From NCBI GenBank assembly GCA_031262985.1, contig JAISGQ010000012.1, positions 22,402 through 86,401 of the forward strand: a stretch of DNA of 64,000 nucleotides, read 5' to 3'. This DNA comes from Oscillospiraceae bacterium. GTDB taxonomy: Bacteria > Bacillota > Clostridia > Oscillospirales > Acutalibacteraceae. The first letter of the stretch is position 1; every line of letters begins with the position of its first letter. Under the pieces are notes generated by a model. It had not been told where the DNA came from. It was given only the letters and a program-made list of their open reading frames with translations, and ran no database searches. The position numbers and the translations under genes are program-made. This document shows, one piece after another, positions 16,219-24,849 of the stretch.

Positions 16219-17658
16219 ATGGCAAAGCAAAACAACAAGCTTGTAGAGGCTATCACTCCCATGGATGTGGATTTTGCCCAGTGGTACACCGATATAGTGA
16301 GAAACGCGGAGCTGATGGACTACTCGTCTGTTCGCGGCTGTATGATTCTCCCTCCCTACGGCTACGCCATATGGGAGAATATTCAGCATATTCTCGACAG
16401 AAAATTCAAGGAGACAGGGCATGAGAACGTGTCCATGCCGCTCTTTATCCCCGAAGGACTTCTCCAAAAGGAGAAGGACCACGTCGCGGGCTTTGCTCCT
16501 GAGGTGGCGTGGGTGACGCACGGCGGAACAGAGCCTTTGCAGGAGCGTCTCTGCGTGCGTCCTACATCGGAGACACTGTTCTGCGAATACTACGCGCGGG
16601 CTATACACTCCTACCGCGACCTGCCCAAGCTCTACAACCAGTGGTGTTCGGTAGTGCGCTGGGAGAAGACGACGCGTCCGTTCCTGCGCTCGGTTGAGTT
16701 CCAGTGGCAGGAGGGACACACCATGCACGAAACCGCGCAGGAGGCGATGGAGGAGACCGAGCGTATGCTTGAGGTGTACGCCGAAACCCTCGAAAACGAC
16801 CTCGCAATCCCCGTAATCAAGGGCAGAAAGACCGATAAGGAGAAGTTCGCCGGAGCGGAGGCTACCTACACGGTGGAGGCGATGATGCACGACGGAAAGG
16901 CACTCCAGAGCGGCACGAGCCACTACTTCGGAGACGGCTTCGCGAAGGCGTTCGAGATTCGGTTTACCGGCAGAGACAACACCCTTCAATATCCGCATCA
17001 GACCTCGTGGGGCATGAGTACGCGCGTAATTGGCGGCATAATCATGACACACGGCGACGACAGCGGACTTGTACTCCCGCCGGCAGTTGCTCCTATTCAG
17101 GTCATTATCATACCCGTTGCACAGCATAAGCCGGGAGTACTCGAAAAGGCGAACGAGCTTCTCGCAAAGCTCCAAGGCGTTGCGAGGGTGAAGATTGACC
17201 AGTCGGAGCAGTCGCCCGGATGGAAATTCGCTCAGTACGAGATGAAGGGCGTACCGCTCAGGCTGGAGATAGGACCTAAGGACATAGAGAACAACCAGTG
17301 CGTAATAGTGCGAAGGGACAACAGGGAAAAGACTTTCGTCTCACTCGACGAGCTGGAGAGCAAAATCCCCGAGCTGTTAGAGGCGGTAAGGCAGGGGCTT
17401 TACCAAAAGGCATACGACAGACGCCTCGGCATGATTTCAGAGGCAAAGGATATGGAGCAGCTTTGCAAAACTGCGGAGGAGAAGCCCGGCTTCGTCAAGG
17501 CGATGTGGTGCGGCGACCTTTCCTGCGAGGAGAAAATCAAAGAGGAGGCGGGGCTTTCCTCCAGATGTATTCCCTTCGAGCAGGAGAGCGTTTCCGACAA
17601 GTGTGTCTGCTGCGGCAAGCCTGCTGATAAAATGGTATTCTGGGGCAAGAGTTATTAG
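16219..17658 (+). CDS. proS: Prolyl-tRNA synthetase, short archaeal/eukaryal type
   Basis: 479 residues, class II. Motif 2 region [21 protein letters not shown] (about 151-171), motif 3 region [20 protein letters not shown] (about 267-286), then an anticodon-binding domain and a C-terminal domain ending GKSY with CVCCG near residue 463. The absence of the bacterial editing insertion and the Tyr-terminal domain place it in the archaeal-like group, which is common in Clostridia. ATG 16219 has AAAAAGGAAG upstream. Confidence 0.95.
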   Translation: MAKQNNKLVEAITPMDVDFAQWYTDIVRNAELMDYSSVRGCMILPPYGYAIWENIQHILDRKFKETGHENVSMPLFIPEGLLQKEKDHVAGFAPEVAWVTHGGTEPLQERLCVRPTSETLFCEYYARAIHSYRDLPKLYNQWCSVVRWEKTTRPFLRSVEFQWQEGHTMHETAQEAMEETERMLEVYAETLENDLAIPVIKGRKTDKEKFAGAEATYTVEAMMHDGKALQSGTSHYFGDGFAKAFEIRFTGRDNTLQYPHQTSWGMSTRVIGGIIMTHGDDSGLVLPPAVAPIQVIIIPVAQHKPGVLEKANELLAKLQGVARVKIDQSEQSPGWKFAQYEMKGVPLRLEIGPKDIENNQCVIVRRDNREKTFVSLDELESKIPELLEAVRQGLYQKAYDRRLGMISEAKDMEQLCKTAEEKPGFVKAMWCGDLSCEEKIKEEAGLSSRCIPFEQESVSDKCVCCGKPADKMVFWGKSY

Positions 17659-17755
17659 GAAGTGTTGACAACACATAGATACAATTGGTTTCGCAGTAAT
17701 ACTAACGAGAAGGAGTGTTACTACTCTCGGCAAATAAGAAAGGACGGTGCAATCG

Positions 17756-18706
17756 GTGAAAGACAGTACACTGTACATAGTTATCCCTTGCTACAACGAG
17801 GAGGAAGTCCTCGTGCAAACATCCTCTGAGATGGAGATTCTCATGGACAGGATGATGAGCGAAAACCTCATCTCCCAAAAGAGCAAGGTCATGTTTGTAG
17901 ACGACGGCTCGAAGGACACAACATGGAGTATCATTCAGTCGCTGTGCAAGGAGAACTCCCTCTTTTCAGGAGTAAAGCTTTCGAGAAACCGAGGACATCA
18001 GAATGCTCTGCTTGCCGGACTTGCAGTTGCTAATAAATACGCCGACATGACTGTTTCTATAGACGCCGACCTGCAGGACGATATAAACGCGATAGAGGAA
18101 ATGGTGGTAAAATACCACGGCGGAGCGGACATCGTCTACGGAGTGCGGGGAGATAGGCGTTCGGACAGCTTTGCGAAAAAGACGACCGCCGTAATGTTCT
18201 ACAAGGTGATGAAGATGATGGGCGCGGATACGGTGTACAACCACGCCGATTGCAGGCTCATGAGCAGACGCGCATTGAGCGTCCTGCTTGAGTTTGACGA
18301 GGTCAACCTCTACCTGCGCGGAATGGTTCCGCTCGTCGGTTTTCCCACAGATACTGTAGTATACGAGCGTAAGAGCCGCATGGCAGGGGAGTCGAAGTAC
18401 CCGCTCAAAGCCATGATTAAGCTTGCGGTCAACGGCATTACCTCAATGAGCGTAAAGCCGCTGAATCTTATATTCAGCACGGGCATAGTAGTGCTGGCAG
18501 TGAGTATCCTCCTCCTGCTCATCTCGGTTTGCAGGGCGGATATTCTGCAAACGCTTGCGATTATCTCCTCTGTCTTTATCGTGGGAGGACTGCAGCTGAT
18601 AGCTATAGGAATAGTCGGCGAGTACGTCGGAAAGACATACTCCGAGACAAAGCACAGACCGAAATTTATCATCTCCGATATTATTTTGGACGAGGAAGTG
18701 CAGTAG
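17756..18706 (+). CDS. Glycosyltransferase family 2, dolichyl-phosphate-sugar synthase-like
   Basis: 316 residues. GT2 domain: YIVIPCYNEEEVL, FVDDGSKDTTW, SIDADLQDD (donor and metal Asp residues), then two C-terminal membrane helices (about 230-290) and a short tail. This is the GtrB/DPM1-like layout, which moves a sugar from a nucleotide donor to undecaprenyl phosphate. The GTG at 17756 is preferred because AAAGGA is 11 bases upstream; a GTG at 17747 is too close to it. It is followed after 5 bases by a hypothetical gene, probably in one operon. Confidence 0.88.
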   Translation: MKDSTLYIVIPCYNEEEVLVQTSSEMEILMDRMMSENLISQKSKVMFVDDGSKDTTWSIIQSLCKENSLFSGVKLSRNRGHQNALLAGLAVANKYADMTVSIDADLQDDINAIEEMVVKYHGGADIVYGVRGDRRSDSFAKKTTAVMFYKVMKMMGADTVYNHADCRLMSRRALSVLLEFDEVNLYLRGMVPLVGFPTDTVVYERKSRMAGESKYPLKAMIKLAVNGITSMSVKPLNLIFSTGIVVLAVSILLLLISVCRADILQTLAIISSVFIVGGLQLIAIGIVGEYVGKTYSETKHRPKFIISDIILDEEVQ

Positions 18707-18711
18707 AGAAA

Positions 18712-19212
18712 ATGCCTTCTGAAGTAAGACAAATAGGCTCTTGGCAGATGGCGGTTGACCGCGAAGCGACCCAAAGCGTATACGATAGATTGCCGAGCGG
18801 TATAGACTGCGAGTGCAATTCGTGCCGAAATTTCTCCGCCGTAGTTTCTAATATGCCGGAGGCGGTTAAGGAGTTTTTTGACAGCTTTGGGATTGATTTA
18901 TCAAAGCCATCCGAGGTTTATTCTTTCTGTGCGCCGGAAAACGGATGTATACTCTACGGCGGATTCTATCATTTTGTCGGCGAGTATCTAAGCGGCGATG
19001 ATGCATGGCAACCAATGCCGAAGAAAAGATGGTTTCGCAAAAATACGGTTAAATATATTGACCCTCCCGAATTTTACAATATATCCGAAGGATTTGACAT
19101 AGGCTTTACCCACTCCATCGGTCCTGTGTCGGAGGAGTTCCCCGAGCTGATAGTGCAGATGGAAATCAGCTTCACATTGCCGTGGGTATTGGACGAGCCG
19201 TATGAAGATTGA
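18712..19212 (+). CDS. Hypothetical protein with CECNSCRNF motif
   Basis: 166 residues, no membrane segment. Conserved-looking elements are QIGSWQMAVDREATQSVYD, CECNSCRNFS (possible metal site) and GGFYHFVGEYLSG. It looks like a small uncharacterised globular protein. The start is ATG 18712, five bases after the glycosyltransferase stop; the frame is open upstream but overlaps that gene. No function is assigned. Confidence 0.7.
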   Translation: MPSEVRQIGSWQMAVDREATQSVYDRLPSGIDCECNSCRNFSAVVSNMPEAVKEFFDSFGIDLSKPSEVYSFCAPENGCILYGGFYHFVGEYLSGDDAWQPMPKKRWFRKNTVKYIDPPEFYNISEGFDIGFTHSIGPVSEEFPELIVQMEISFTLPWVLDEPYED

Positions 19213-19221
19213 CAAAGAACC

Positions 19222-19239
19222 CTATAGTTAATTTAGTAT
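19222..19239 (+). repeat. Possible footprint of the terminal-inverted-repeat element
   Basis: CTATAGTTAATTTAGTAT equals the joined outer ends of the roughly 100-bp element (left end ACTAAATTAACT, right end AACTATAG) without its interior. It may be an empty or excised site, or chance at this length. Confidence 0.3.
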
Positions 19240-19246
19240 GTAGCCG

Positions 19247-19282
19247 AGCACCCCCAAAACACATAAGTGTTTTGGGGGTGCT
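19247..19282. terminator. Strong 16-bp stem terminator hairpin
   Basis: AGCACCCCCAAAACAC (19247-19262) pairs with 19267-19282 around the loop ATAA. It lies between the plus-strand GT2 operon and the convergent glmS gene, so it probably serves both directions. T-runs are short on both sides. Confidence 0.7.
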
Positions 19283-19370
19283 TCACATCTTGGCACTGAT
19301 TCCCATCATCCGTAAGGAGGTAAGCGCAGTACTTCACGTCTTCAAGTAACGAAACATCATTTCATGACTT

Positions 19371-21185
19371 CTACTCCACAGTCACCGACTTCGCCAGATT
19401 GCGTGGTTTATCCACATCCAATCCCCTCTTGCAGGAGATGTGGTAGGCGAAAAGCTGCAAGGGAACAATCGCCGCAACAGGACGGATGAAGGAGTCTACA
19501 TTCGGAATCTCGATAATATCGTCGTACACTCCCGACTCAATGTCGTGCCCCTCACGGCAAAGGAGGATTACCTTAGCACCGCGCGCCTTTACTTCCTTGA
19601 CGTTGCTCACGGTCTTTTCAATCAGATTATCGTCAGATGCTATGGCGACTACCGGTCTGCCCTCTTCAATGAGGGAGATTGTGCCGTGCTTCAGTTCGCC
19701 CGCCGCATACGCCTCGGAGTGTATATAGGAAATCTCCTTGAGCTTTATCGAAGCCTCCCAGCAGAGCGCGCTGTCAACTCCGCGCCCGATAAAGAAGAGA
19801 TTCTCGTTGTCTTTATACTCCTGCGCCAGCTTCTCTATGCTGTCGGTATTTTCGAGAAGGGAGGCAACTACCGCCGGAAGCTCGGTGAGCGACTGTCTGC
19901 ACTGCTCGAGAGTAGCCGAATCCGCCGTATTCCTGTCGTTCGCCATGCGAAGCGCGAGGAGGAGCAGTACTGCCACTTGACAGGTGTACGCCTTTGTCGT
20001 TGCGACGGCAATCTCAGGTCCTGCCCATGTGTAGAGAACTATATCAGCCTCCCGCGCGATTGACGAGCCGACCACATTGACAATGGCGATTGTCGGCAGT
20101 CCATGCGCCTTGGCTATTCTGAGAGCCGCGAGGGTGTCGGCGGTCTCTCCGCTTTGGGAGATAAGCACAACCGCGTCTCCCTTTCTGAAAATGAGGTTTC
20201 TGTATCTGAACTCGGAGGCAACCTCCACTGACACGGGGATTTTCGCGAACCGCTCAATGGCGTGCTTTCCGACCATTCCCGCGTGCATAGCACTGCCGCA
20301 GGCAACGATGTGGAGCTGTTCAATTCCCGATACGTCGGGCATCTCCTCTTTGAATATATTTTCGATTCCGCCGGCAAGGCGCGGCACGATTGTCTCCGTG
20401 AGAGCCTTGGGCTGCTCGTTTATCTCCTTGAGCATATAGTGGGGGTAGCCGTCCTTCTGCGCGGCGGCGACATCCCATGTGGCGACGAAAACATCCTTCT
20501 CTATCGGCTGTCTGTCCGCGCCTAAGAGCGTAATACTGCCGCTTTCGATTATCGCAAGCTCATTTGTTTCGAGTAGGTAGTAATTCCTCGTGTGCGAGAG
20601 TACGGCGGGAATATCCGACGCTATGAAATTTTCTCCCTCTCCAATTCCCACGATGAGAGGACTTTCCCTCCTCACAGCGAAAAGCTTGTCGTCGATTCCC
20701 TCGAACAGTATGCCGAGGGCGTATGAGCCGCGAAGCCGCGCGAGAGCGGTGTAGATTGCGTCCACAGGGTCGCCGTCGTAGTACTTGTTGATTAAGTGAG
20801 CGATAACCTCGCTGTCAGTGTCGGAGGCGAACTCCTCCCCCTCGTCGATAAGCTCCGATTTGAGAAGGGAGTAATTTTCGATAATGCCGTTATGCACTAC
20901 CGTAATCTTGCCGTAGGAGTGGGGGTGGCTGTTCCTGTCGGAGGGTGCGCCGTGTGTCGCCCAGCGGGTATGACCTATGCCTACATGGCTTTCGGCGGGC
21001 TTGCACTCCGCTATCTTTTCCTCCAAGTTTGCTATTCTGCCTTGGCTCTTTATGGTTGTGACGTAGCCGTCGATAAATACGGCGATACCCGCCGAGTCGT
21101 AGCCTCTGTATTCAAGATTCTTTAACCCTGAGATTAAAATGTCAGACGAATTTTTGCCGCCTGCATATCCAACTATTCCGCACAT
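19371..21185 (-). CDS. glmS: Glutamine--fructose-6-phosphate aminotransferase
   Basis: 604 residues. N-terminal class II glutaminase with catalytic Cys after the initiator Met (MCGIVGYAG), HTRWATHG and HNGIIENY. Two SIS domains follow (ACGSAMHAGMV, SQSGETADT) and the C-terminus ends LAKSVTVE, the family signature. It makes glucosamine-6-phosphate for peptidoglycan. ATG 21185 has AAAGGA 11 bases upstream. A glmS ribozyme, frequent in Firmicutes, was looked for in the leader and not recognised. Confidence 0.97.
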   Translation of the reverse strand: MCGIVGYAGGKNSSDILISGLKNLEYRGYDSAGIAVFIDGYVTTIKSQGRIANLEEKIAECKPAESHVGIGHTRWATHGAPSDRNSHPHSYGKITVVHNGIIENYSLLKSELIDEGEEFASDTDSEVIAHLINKYYDGDPVDAIYTALARLRGSYALGILFEGIDDKLFAVRRESPLIVGIGEGENFIASDIPAVLSHTRNYYLLETNELAIIESGSITLLGADRQPIEKDVFVATWDVAAAQKDGYPHYMLKEINEQPKALTETIVPRLAGGIENIFKEEMPDVSGIEQLHIVACGSAMHAGMVGKHAIERFAKIPVSVEVASEFRYRNLIFRKGDAVVLISQSGETADTLAALRIAKAHGLPTIAIVNVVGSSIAREADIVLYTWAGPEIAVATTKAYTCQVAVLLLLALRMANDRNTADSATLEQCRQSLTELPAVVASLLENTDSIEKLAQEYKDNENLFFIGRGVDSALCWEASIKLKEISYIHSEAYAAGELKHGTISLIEEGRPVVAIASDDNLIEKTVSNVKEVKARGAKVILLCREGHDIESGVYDDIIEIPNVDSFIRPVAAIVPLQLFAYHISCKRGLDVDKPRNLAKSVTVE

Positions 21186-21523
21186 ATAAAAAATTCCTTT
21201 CAGATACTGCCCTTGATTCAGTGTTGTATCAAGCGTATATTTTGTATTTTTGAGAATTTCAGCGCAAAAAAACACAACCGAAAAAATCTGCTTTTTTATC
21301 GGTTATGGGATGAAAATATTTCCCTTATACTTTGTAACATCCTATCTCTTATAAAACGGCAGGCAAAACTTGCGAAAAACCAAACAAACAGCGGCTTTTC
21401 CTTGATTTTGCACCGTTTCTAATCGATAGTCGGTACAGGTATAATTTAAGGCTAAAATAAATTTGTAAAACAGCCGGTGAAAAAAGCCGCTGCTCCCGCC
21501 TGACAGTTCGAAAGGGCTCTGTT
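21186..21523. other. Leader and spacer of glmS, no gene recognised
   Basis: AT-rich stretch. A TATAAT string at about 21440 on the plus strand precedes a GC-richer region that ends in the terminator at 21524-21544, so a small plus-strand RNA is possible but unproven. No glmS ribozyme core or tRNA was seen. Confidence 0.35.
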
Positions 21524-21544
21524 AACGGATTGCTCCGTTTTTTT
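21524..21544 (+). terminator. Rho-independent terminator, plus strand
   Basis: AACGGA-TTGC-TCCGTT followed by a run of T. No plus-strand gene precedes it, which points to a short transcript from about 21440 to 21544 or to a decayed gene. Confidence 0.5.
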
Positions 21545-21668
21545 ACTCCTCACGAAATGCGGTATCTGTCAGATACATACCGAAGGGCATCCGCCGAATT
21601 TTCGATAAACCCTCTTCCTCGTCCTCCGCGCGAACCGAAATTTGCACGGAGCTGGCGCTGTAGTTCAT
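21543..21668 (-). CDS. Possible small protein, 41 residues
   Basis: Reads MNYSASSVQISVRAEDEEEG then LSKIRRMPFGMYLTDTAFREE and stops at 21543. Codon use matches the genome. A good promoter lies at 21711-21739. However, the ribosome site AAGAGGTGAT lies 23 bases before the ATG, and only an in-frame ATT sits at a normal distance. If ATT is the start the protein has 46 residues. It resembles no family I recognise. Confidence 0.4.
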   Translation of the reverse strand: MNYSASSVQISVRAEDEEEGLSKIRRMPFGMYLTDTAFREE

Positions 21669-21710
21669 TTTTATTCTGTCAATCTTATAGAATCACCTCT
21701 TATACACTAC

Positions 21711-21739
21711 ATAATATCATAAATTCTCAATTTTGTCAC
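21711..21739 (-). promoter_or_regulatory. Promoter reading toward the small protein and glmS
   Basis: On the minus strand GTGACA (21734-21739) and TATTAT (21711-21716) are 17 bases apart. Confidence 0.5.
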
Positions 21740-21811
21740 TAATACGGCGGATTTTAATTGAAAACAATCAATGAACAAAGCTAAAACATTGTTAACTCTC
21801 ACTAAGTTCTA

Positions 21812-21840
21812 TTTACACCTTCAATCGGATTTGCTATAAT
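21812..21840 (+). promoter_or_regulatory. Promoter of the VanY-CapA gene
   Basis: TTTACA (21812-21817) and TATAAT (21835-21840) with a 17-base spacer, about 33 bases before the start codon. Confidence 0.7.
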
Positions 21841-21873
21841 GACAATAAGAAATTTTCCGAATAGGTGATATAT

Positions 21874-24060
21874 TTGAAAAACAGTTATTCGGCGGAGCAG
21901 TCCGCTCCCGCACGTAAAAAGAAGCCGGAGCTTCGCTACGCGAGACCGAGCAAAGCATCTCAAATCATGAGAAAGACGCGCGATATATACTCTGACGTGT
22001 TTACCAAAACAGTCGAGGGAGGAGAGGTCGCCGCCGCGTGGGTGAAGGAGAAGTGCTTCTCCACACATAAGGCGACGCGAATCTCCGTGTCGTGTTTGCT
22101 TGCTGTAATACTCCTCATTCAGGGAGTTGCAGCCGGTACACAGATCTCTAAGCTGCCCATTGCCCCCTTCTCCTTCCTCAGCGCGGGCGGAGGAGGAGAT
22201 GTCAGCGGCTCTGACCTTCCGCTTGAGGAAGCTCCCGTCTACTACGAGCTTATCGGCGGAAAGAAGGAGAATTTAGGTCCTCCCGCCGTACTGCCGCGGG
22301 TTATCAACACCGCAAGCACACTTTCGTCGGACTTTATCCCTCCCGATTTGACGAAGATAGACGGCACAGTGAAGGGGACGAAGGGGATTCAGCTCCAGAA
22401 ACACGTCCTTGACGCGTACAAACGGATGTATGACGAGATAAAAGCTCTCGGGATGGAGGTTTCGGTGATAAGCGGCTACCGCTCCTACTCAAAGCAACAG
22501 ACCAACTTTGACGCGAAGGCGAAAACCTACGGAGTGGAGGGGGCGAAGAAGATTGTCGCCTACCCAGGAACGTCTGAGCATCAGTACGGCGCGTGTATGG
22601 ACCTCTCCACCGACGGCACTTGTCAGAACAATTTTGCCGAGCTGCCTGTGGGCAAGTGGGTCAAGGAGAACTGCGTCCGCTTCGGCTTTGTCATTCGCTA
22701 CAAGAAGGACAAGCAGGACATCACGGGCATTATGTACGAGCCGTGGCACATTCGCTATGTCGGCACTGAGCACGCCATGGCGATGGAGCAGATGAATATG
22801 TGCTTGGAGGAATACTTCGAGTACCTAAAACAGCAATCAAAAGACAACTACGTCGTCGAGCTTGACGCCTCAGGCACTGCTCCCGAGGTAAAGGAAAAGC
22901 CGGAGATGTACAAATTCTACGCAACCGCATACAAGAGAATCCTCCCTGCCGACGGCGAGTATGCTCCCGGAATCGACAGCTTCCTCAACTACGAGCATGA
23001 GCAGATGAAGGAGGACGAGATTATCATGAGCTTCGTGGGCGACTGTACTCTCGGTACGTGGCCCGAGGCTAAGAAGGACGCAAATTTCAACACTGTCTAC
23101 GAAAATTCCGGCAGCCCTACATACTCATTCGATATGGTAAAGGGCTTCTTCATGAACGACGACTACACATATATAAATCTCGAAACCACCCTCACAAATT
23201 CGGGAGACAAGCTCCCCGATAAGGCGTTCAACTTCAAGGGTTCTCCTGATTTGGCGGAGTACTTGCTCGCTCCGAGCTATGTGGAGGGGTGTAATTTCGC
23301 GAACAATCACAGCTTCGACTGGAAGCAGACAGGCTACGACGAAACCATCAAAGCAGTCACCGAGGCGGGCATGGATATAGGAGACGAAAAGCTTCCTATA
23401 ATTAAGAAGATAGGGGATATTGAGGTTGTACTCCTTTCGGGCAACTACATATGGCCTGCCGGACTGCCGCAGAAATACGGCGACGACCTAACAAATTTCC
23501 TCATTGAAGAGATAAGAAAGTACAAGAAGCCCGACAATATAGTCATAGTCAACGCCCACTGGGGCTTCGAGCTTCAGAACGACGCCAACTCCGACCAAGC
23601 TGAGCCTGCGCGGAAGTTTGTCGATGCGGGAGCGGATATGGTTATCGGACACCACCCCCACACCATTCAGGGCGCGGAGCTGTACAAGGGCAAATACATC
23701 TTCTACAGCATAGGCAACTTCGCCTTCGGAGGAAAAGCCACCACCAGCGCGGCGAGCAGAATGGGCATGATTGTGCGTCCTCGCTTCGCCTTAAGGGATG
23801 GAAAGGCAGAGTGTACGGGCGTGTTGGTAGTTCCTTGCAGTACCACCTCGAGTACTCCTAAATCGACAAACAACTACCAGCCTATCCCGCTATTCGGCGA
23901 GGAGGCGCGATTCCTCAAGGACGAGTTTTTGAGCTACAGCGGGAAGATGGTACACGGCATTGATGATATCGACTGCCCGACTATAGAGCTTGCGGGAATA
24001 TCCGACGACAGCATGGATATGGATATGGAGGATACAGCGGGAGACGACGCTGCGGCGTAG
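21874..24060 (+). CDS. VanY-type D,D-carboxypeptidase fused to a CapA-like domain
   Basis: 728 residues. A basic cytoplasmic N-terminus, one membrane helix (SVSCLLAVILLIQGVAAG, about 70-90), then a VanY/DacB-type peptidase with VISGYRSYSKQ, SEHQYGACMDLS (zinc His and Asp) and EPWHIRYVG (second His). From about residue 385 a CapA/PgsA-like metallophosphatase-fold domain follows: SFVGDCTLG, NLETTL, NNHSFDW, VNAHWGFEL, IGHHPHTIQ, YSIGNFAFGG. The fusion would trim peptidoglycan stems and act on an envelope polymer outside the membrane. TTG 21874 is chosen because AGGTGAT lies just upstream; a GTG at 21865 falls inside that site. Confidence 0.88.
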   Translation: MKNSYSAEQSAPARKKKPELRYARPSKASQIMRKTRDIYSDVFTKTVEGGEVAAAWVKEKCFSTHKATRISVSCLLAVILLIQGVAAGTQISKLPIAPFSFLSAGGGGDVSGSDLPLEEAPVYYELIGGKKENLGPPAVLPRVINTASTLSSDFIPPDLTKIDGTVKGTKGIQLQKHVLDAYKRMYDEIKALGMEVSVISGYRSYSKQQTNFDAKAKTYGVEGAKKIVAYPGTSEHQYGACMDLSTDGTCQNNFAELPVGKWVKENCVRFGFVIRYKKDKQDITGIMYEPWHIRYVGTEHAMAMEQMNMCLEEYFEYLKQQSKDNYVVELDASGTAPEVKEKPEMYKFYATAYKRILPADGEYAPGIDSFLNYEHEQMKEDEIIMSFVGDCTLGTWPEAKKDANFNTVYENSGSPTYSFDMVKGFFMNDDYTYINLETTLTNSGDKLPDKAFNFKGSPDLAEYLLAPSYVEGCNFANNHSFDWKQTGYDETIKAVTEAGMDIGDEKLPIIKKIGDIEVVLLSGNYIWPAGLPQKYGDDLTNFLIEEIRKYKKPDNIVIVNAHWGFELQNDANSDQAEPARKFVDAGADMVIGHHPHTIQGAELYKGKYIFYSIGNFAFGGKATTSAASRMGMIVRPRFALRDGKAECTGVLVVPCSTTSSTPKSTNNYQPIPLFGEEARFLKDEFLSYSGKMVHGIDDIDCPTIELAGISDDSMDMDMEDTAGDDAAA

Positions 24061-24183
24061 AGTACGGACGATACTTCTGCCTAAGGGAGTTCAGTTGACA
24101 GTTGACAAGTGACAGGTGACAGTTGTCCTTCGCAAAATGACAAGGTGTCATTTTGTGAGGGAGTTTAGTGAACAGTAGAAATA

Positions 24184-24226
24184 AACGCAATCCCCATTCA
24201 AAGTGTCTTTGAATGGGGATTACGTT
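24184..24226. terminator. Bidirectional terminator between VanY-CapA and trxA
   Basis: AATCCCCATTCAAAG and CTTTGAATGGGGATT form a 15-bp stem with loop TGT. On the minus strand a TTTATTT tract follows, suitable for ending trxA. An upstream CAAAATGACA/TGTCATTTTG hairpin also lies in this spacer. Confidence 0.7.
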
Positions 24227-24243
24227 ATTTCTGCATATTTTTG

Positions 24244-24552
24244 CTATTGCACCATAGAAAGAATAGCCTCTTTCGACTGCACTCCTACCGACCGTGCTGC
24301 CTCCTCGCCGCCCTTGAACACTATCAGAGTGGGGATGTTCGCCACGCCGAACCGCGCCGCGAGTTCGGGGCAGTCGTCCACATTTATCTTGCAGACCTTG
24401 ACGGAGTCTGTCTCCTCCGCGATGGCATCTACCGTAGGGGAGAGCATCTTGCACGGAGGACACCACACCGCCCAGAAATCAACAAGAACCGGTTTATCGG
24501 AGTGCAATACCTCATTTTCGAAATTGCTGTTTGTAATTTCAGTTACGGACAT
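24244..24552 (-). CDS. trxA: Thioredoxin with WCPPC active site
   Basis: 102 residues, thioredoxin fold. It has DFWAVWCPPCKMLSP at about residues 25-39, the cis-Pro region VANIPTLIVFKGG near residue 70, and normal length. The active site is WCPPC instead of the usual WCGPC; the second position is known to tune redox potential in this family. The start ATG 24552 follows AAGGAGG. It is transcribed from a consensus-like promoter divergent from the agr regulator. Confidence 0.93.
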   Translation of the reverse strand: MSVTEITNSNFENEVLHSDKPVLVDFWAVWCPPCKMLSPTVDAIAEETDSVKVCKINVDDCPELAARFGVANIPTLIVFKGGEEAARSVGVQSKEAILSMVQ

Positions 24553-24580
24553 ATTTAAAACCTCCTTATCCTTTTTCTAT

Positions 24581-24609
24581 ATTATAACCGTATTTGTAAG
24601 ATTTTTCAA
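24581..24609 (-). promoter_or_regulatory. trxA promoter
   Basis: On the minus strand TTGAAA (24604-24609) and TATAAT (24581-24586) with a 17-base spacer. The string ACCATTCGG at 24609-24617 overlaps the -35 and resembles the repeats upstream of agrB. Confidence 0.65.
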
Positions 24610-24682
24610 CCATTCGGAAAAAATGCACACAATATATTCTTGTATATGCTCTGTTGCCAATCATGTCAGAGGGAGGACAATG

Positions 24683-24743
24683 CACAAAATACAATACAAT
24701 AAATTTTTATTTCCCATAAAAATTTATTGTATTGTATTTTGTG
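24683..24743. repeat. 28-bp perfect inverted repeat upstream of the agr regulator
   Basis: CACAAAATACAATACAATAA plus the next eight bases (24683-24710) pair perfectly with 24716-24743 around TTCCC. The stem is AT-rich and contains a tandem ACAAT. It lies about 110 bases before the regulator gene and no matching gene end precedes it, so it may be a regulatory site or a remnant of a small mobile element. Confidence 0.7.
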
Positions 24744-24849
24744 ACAAAAAGTGATATTATACTTTATGAACAGAATAAATATATATTCTTGAAAATTATT
24801 ATTAAGCTTAATGTTTTTAAAAAATATCAAAAGAAAGGGGAGCATATAA

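Noticed and set aside
21186..21500. glmS ribozyme upstream of glmS
   Set aside because: The conserved core was not recognised in the leader, though it is common in Firmicutes.
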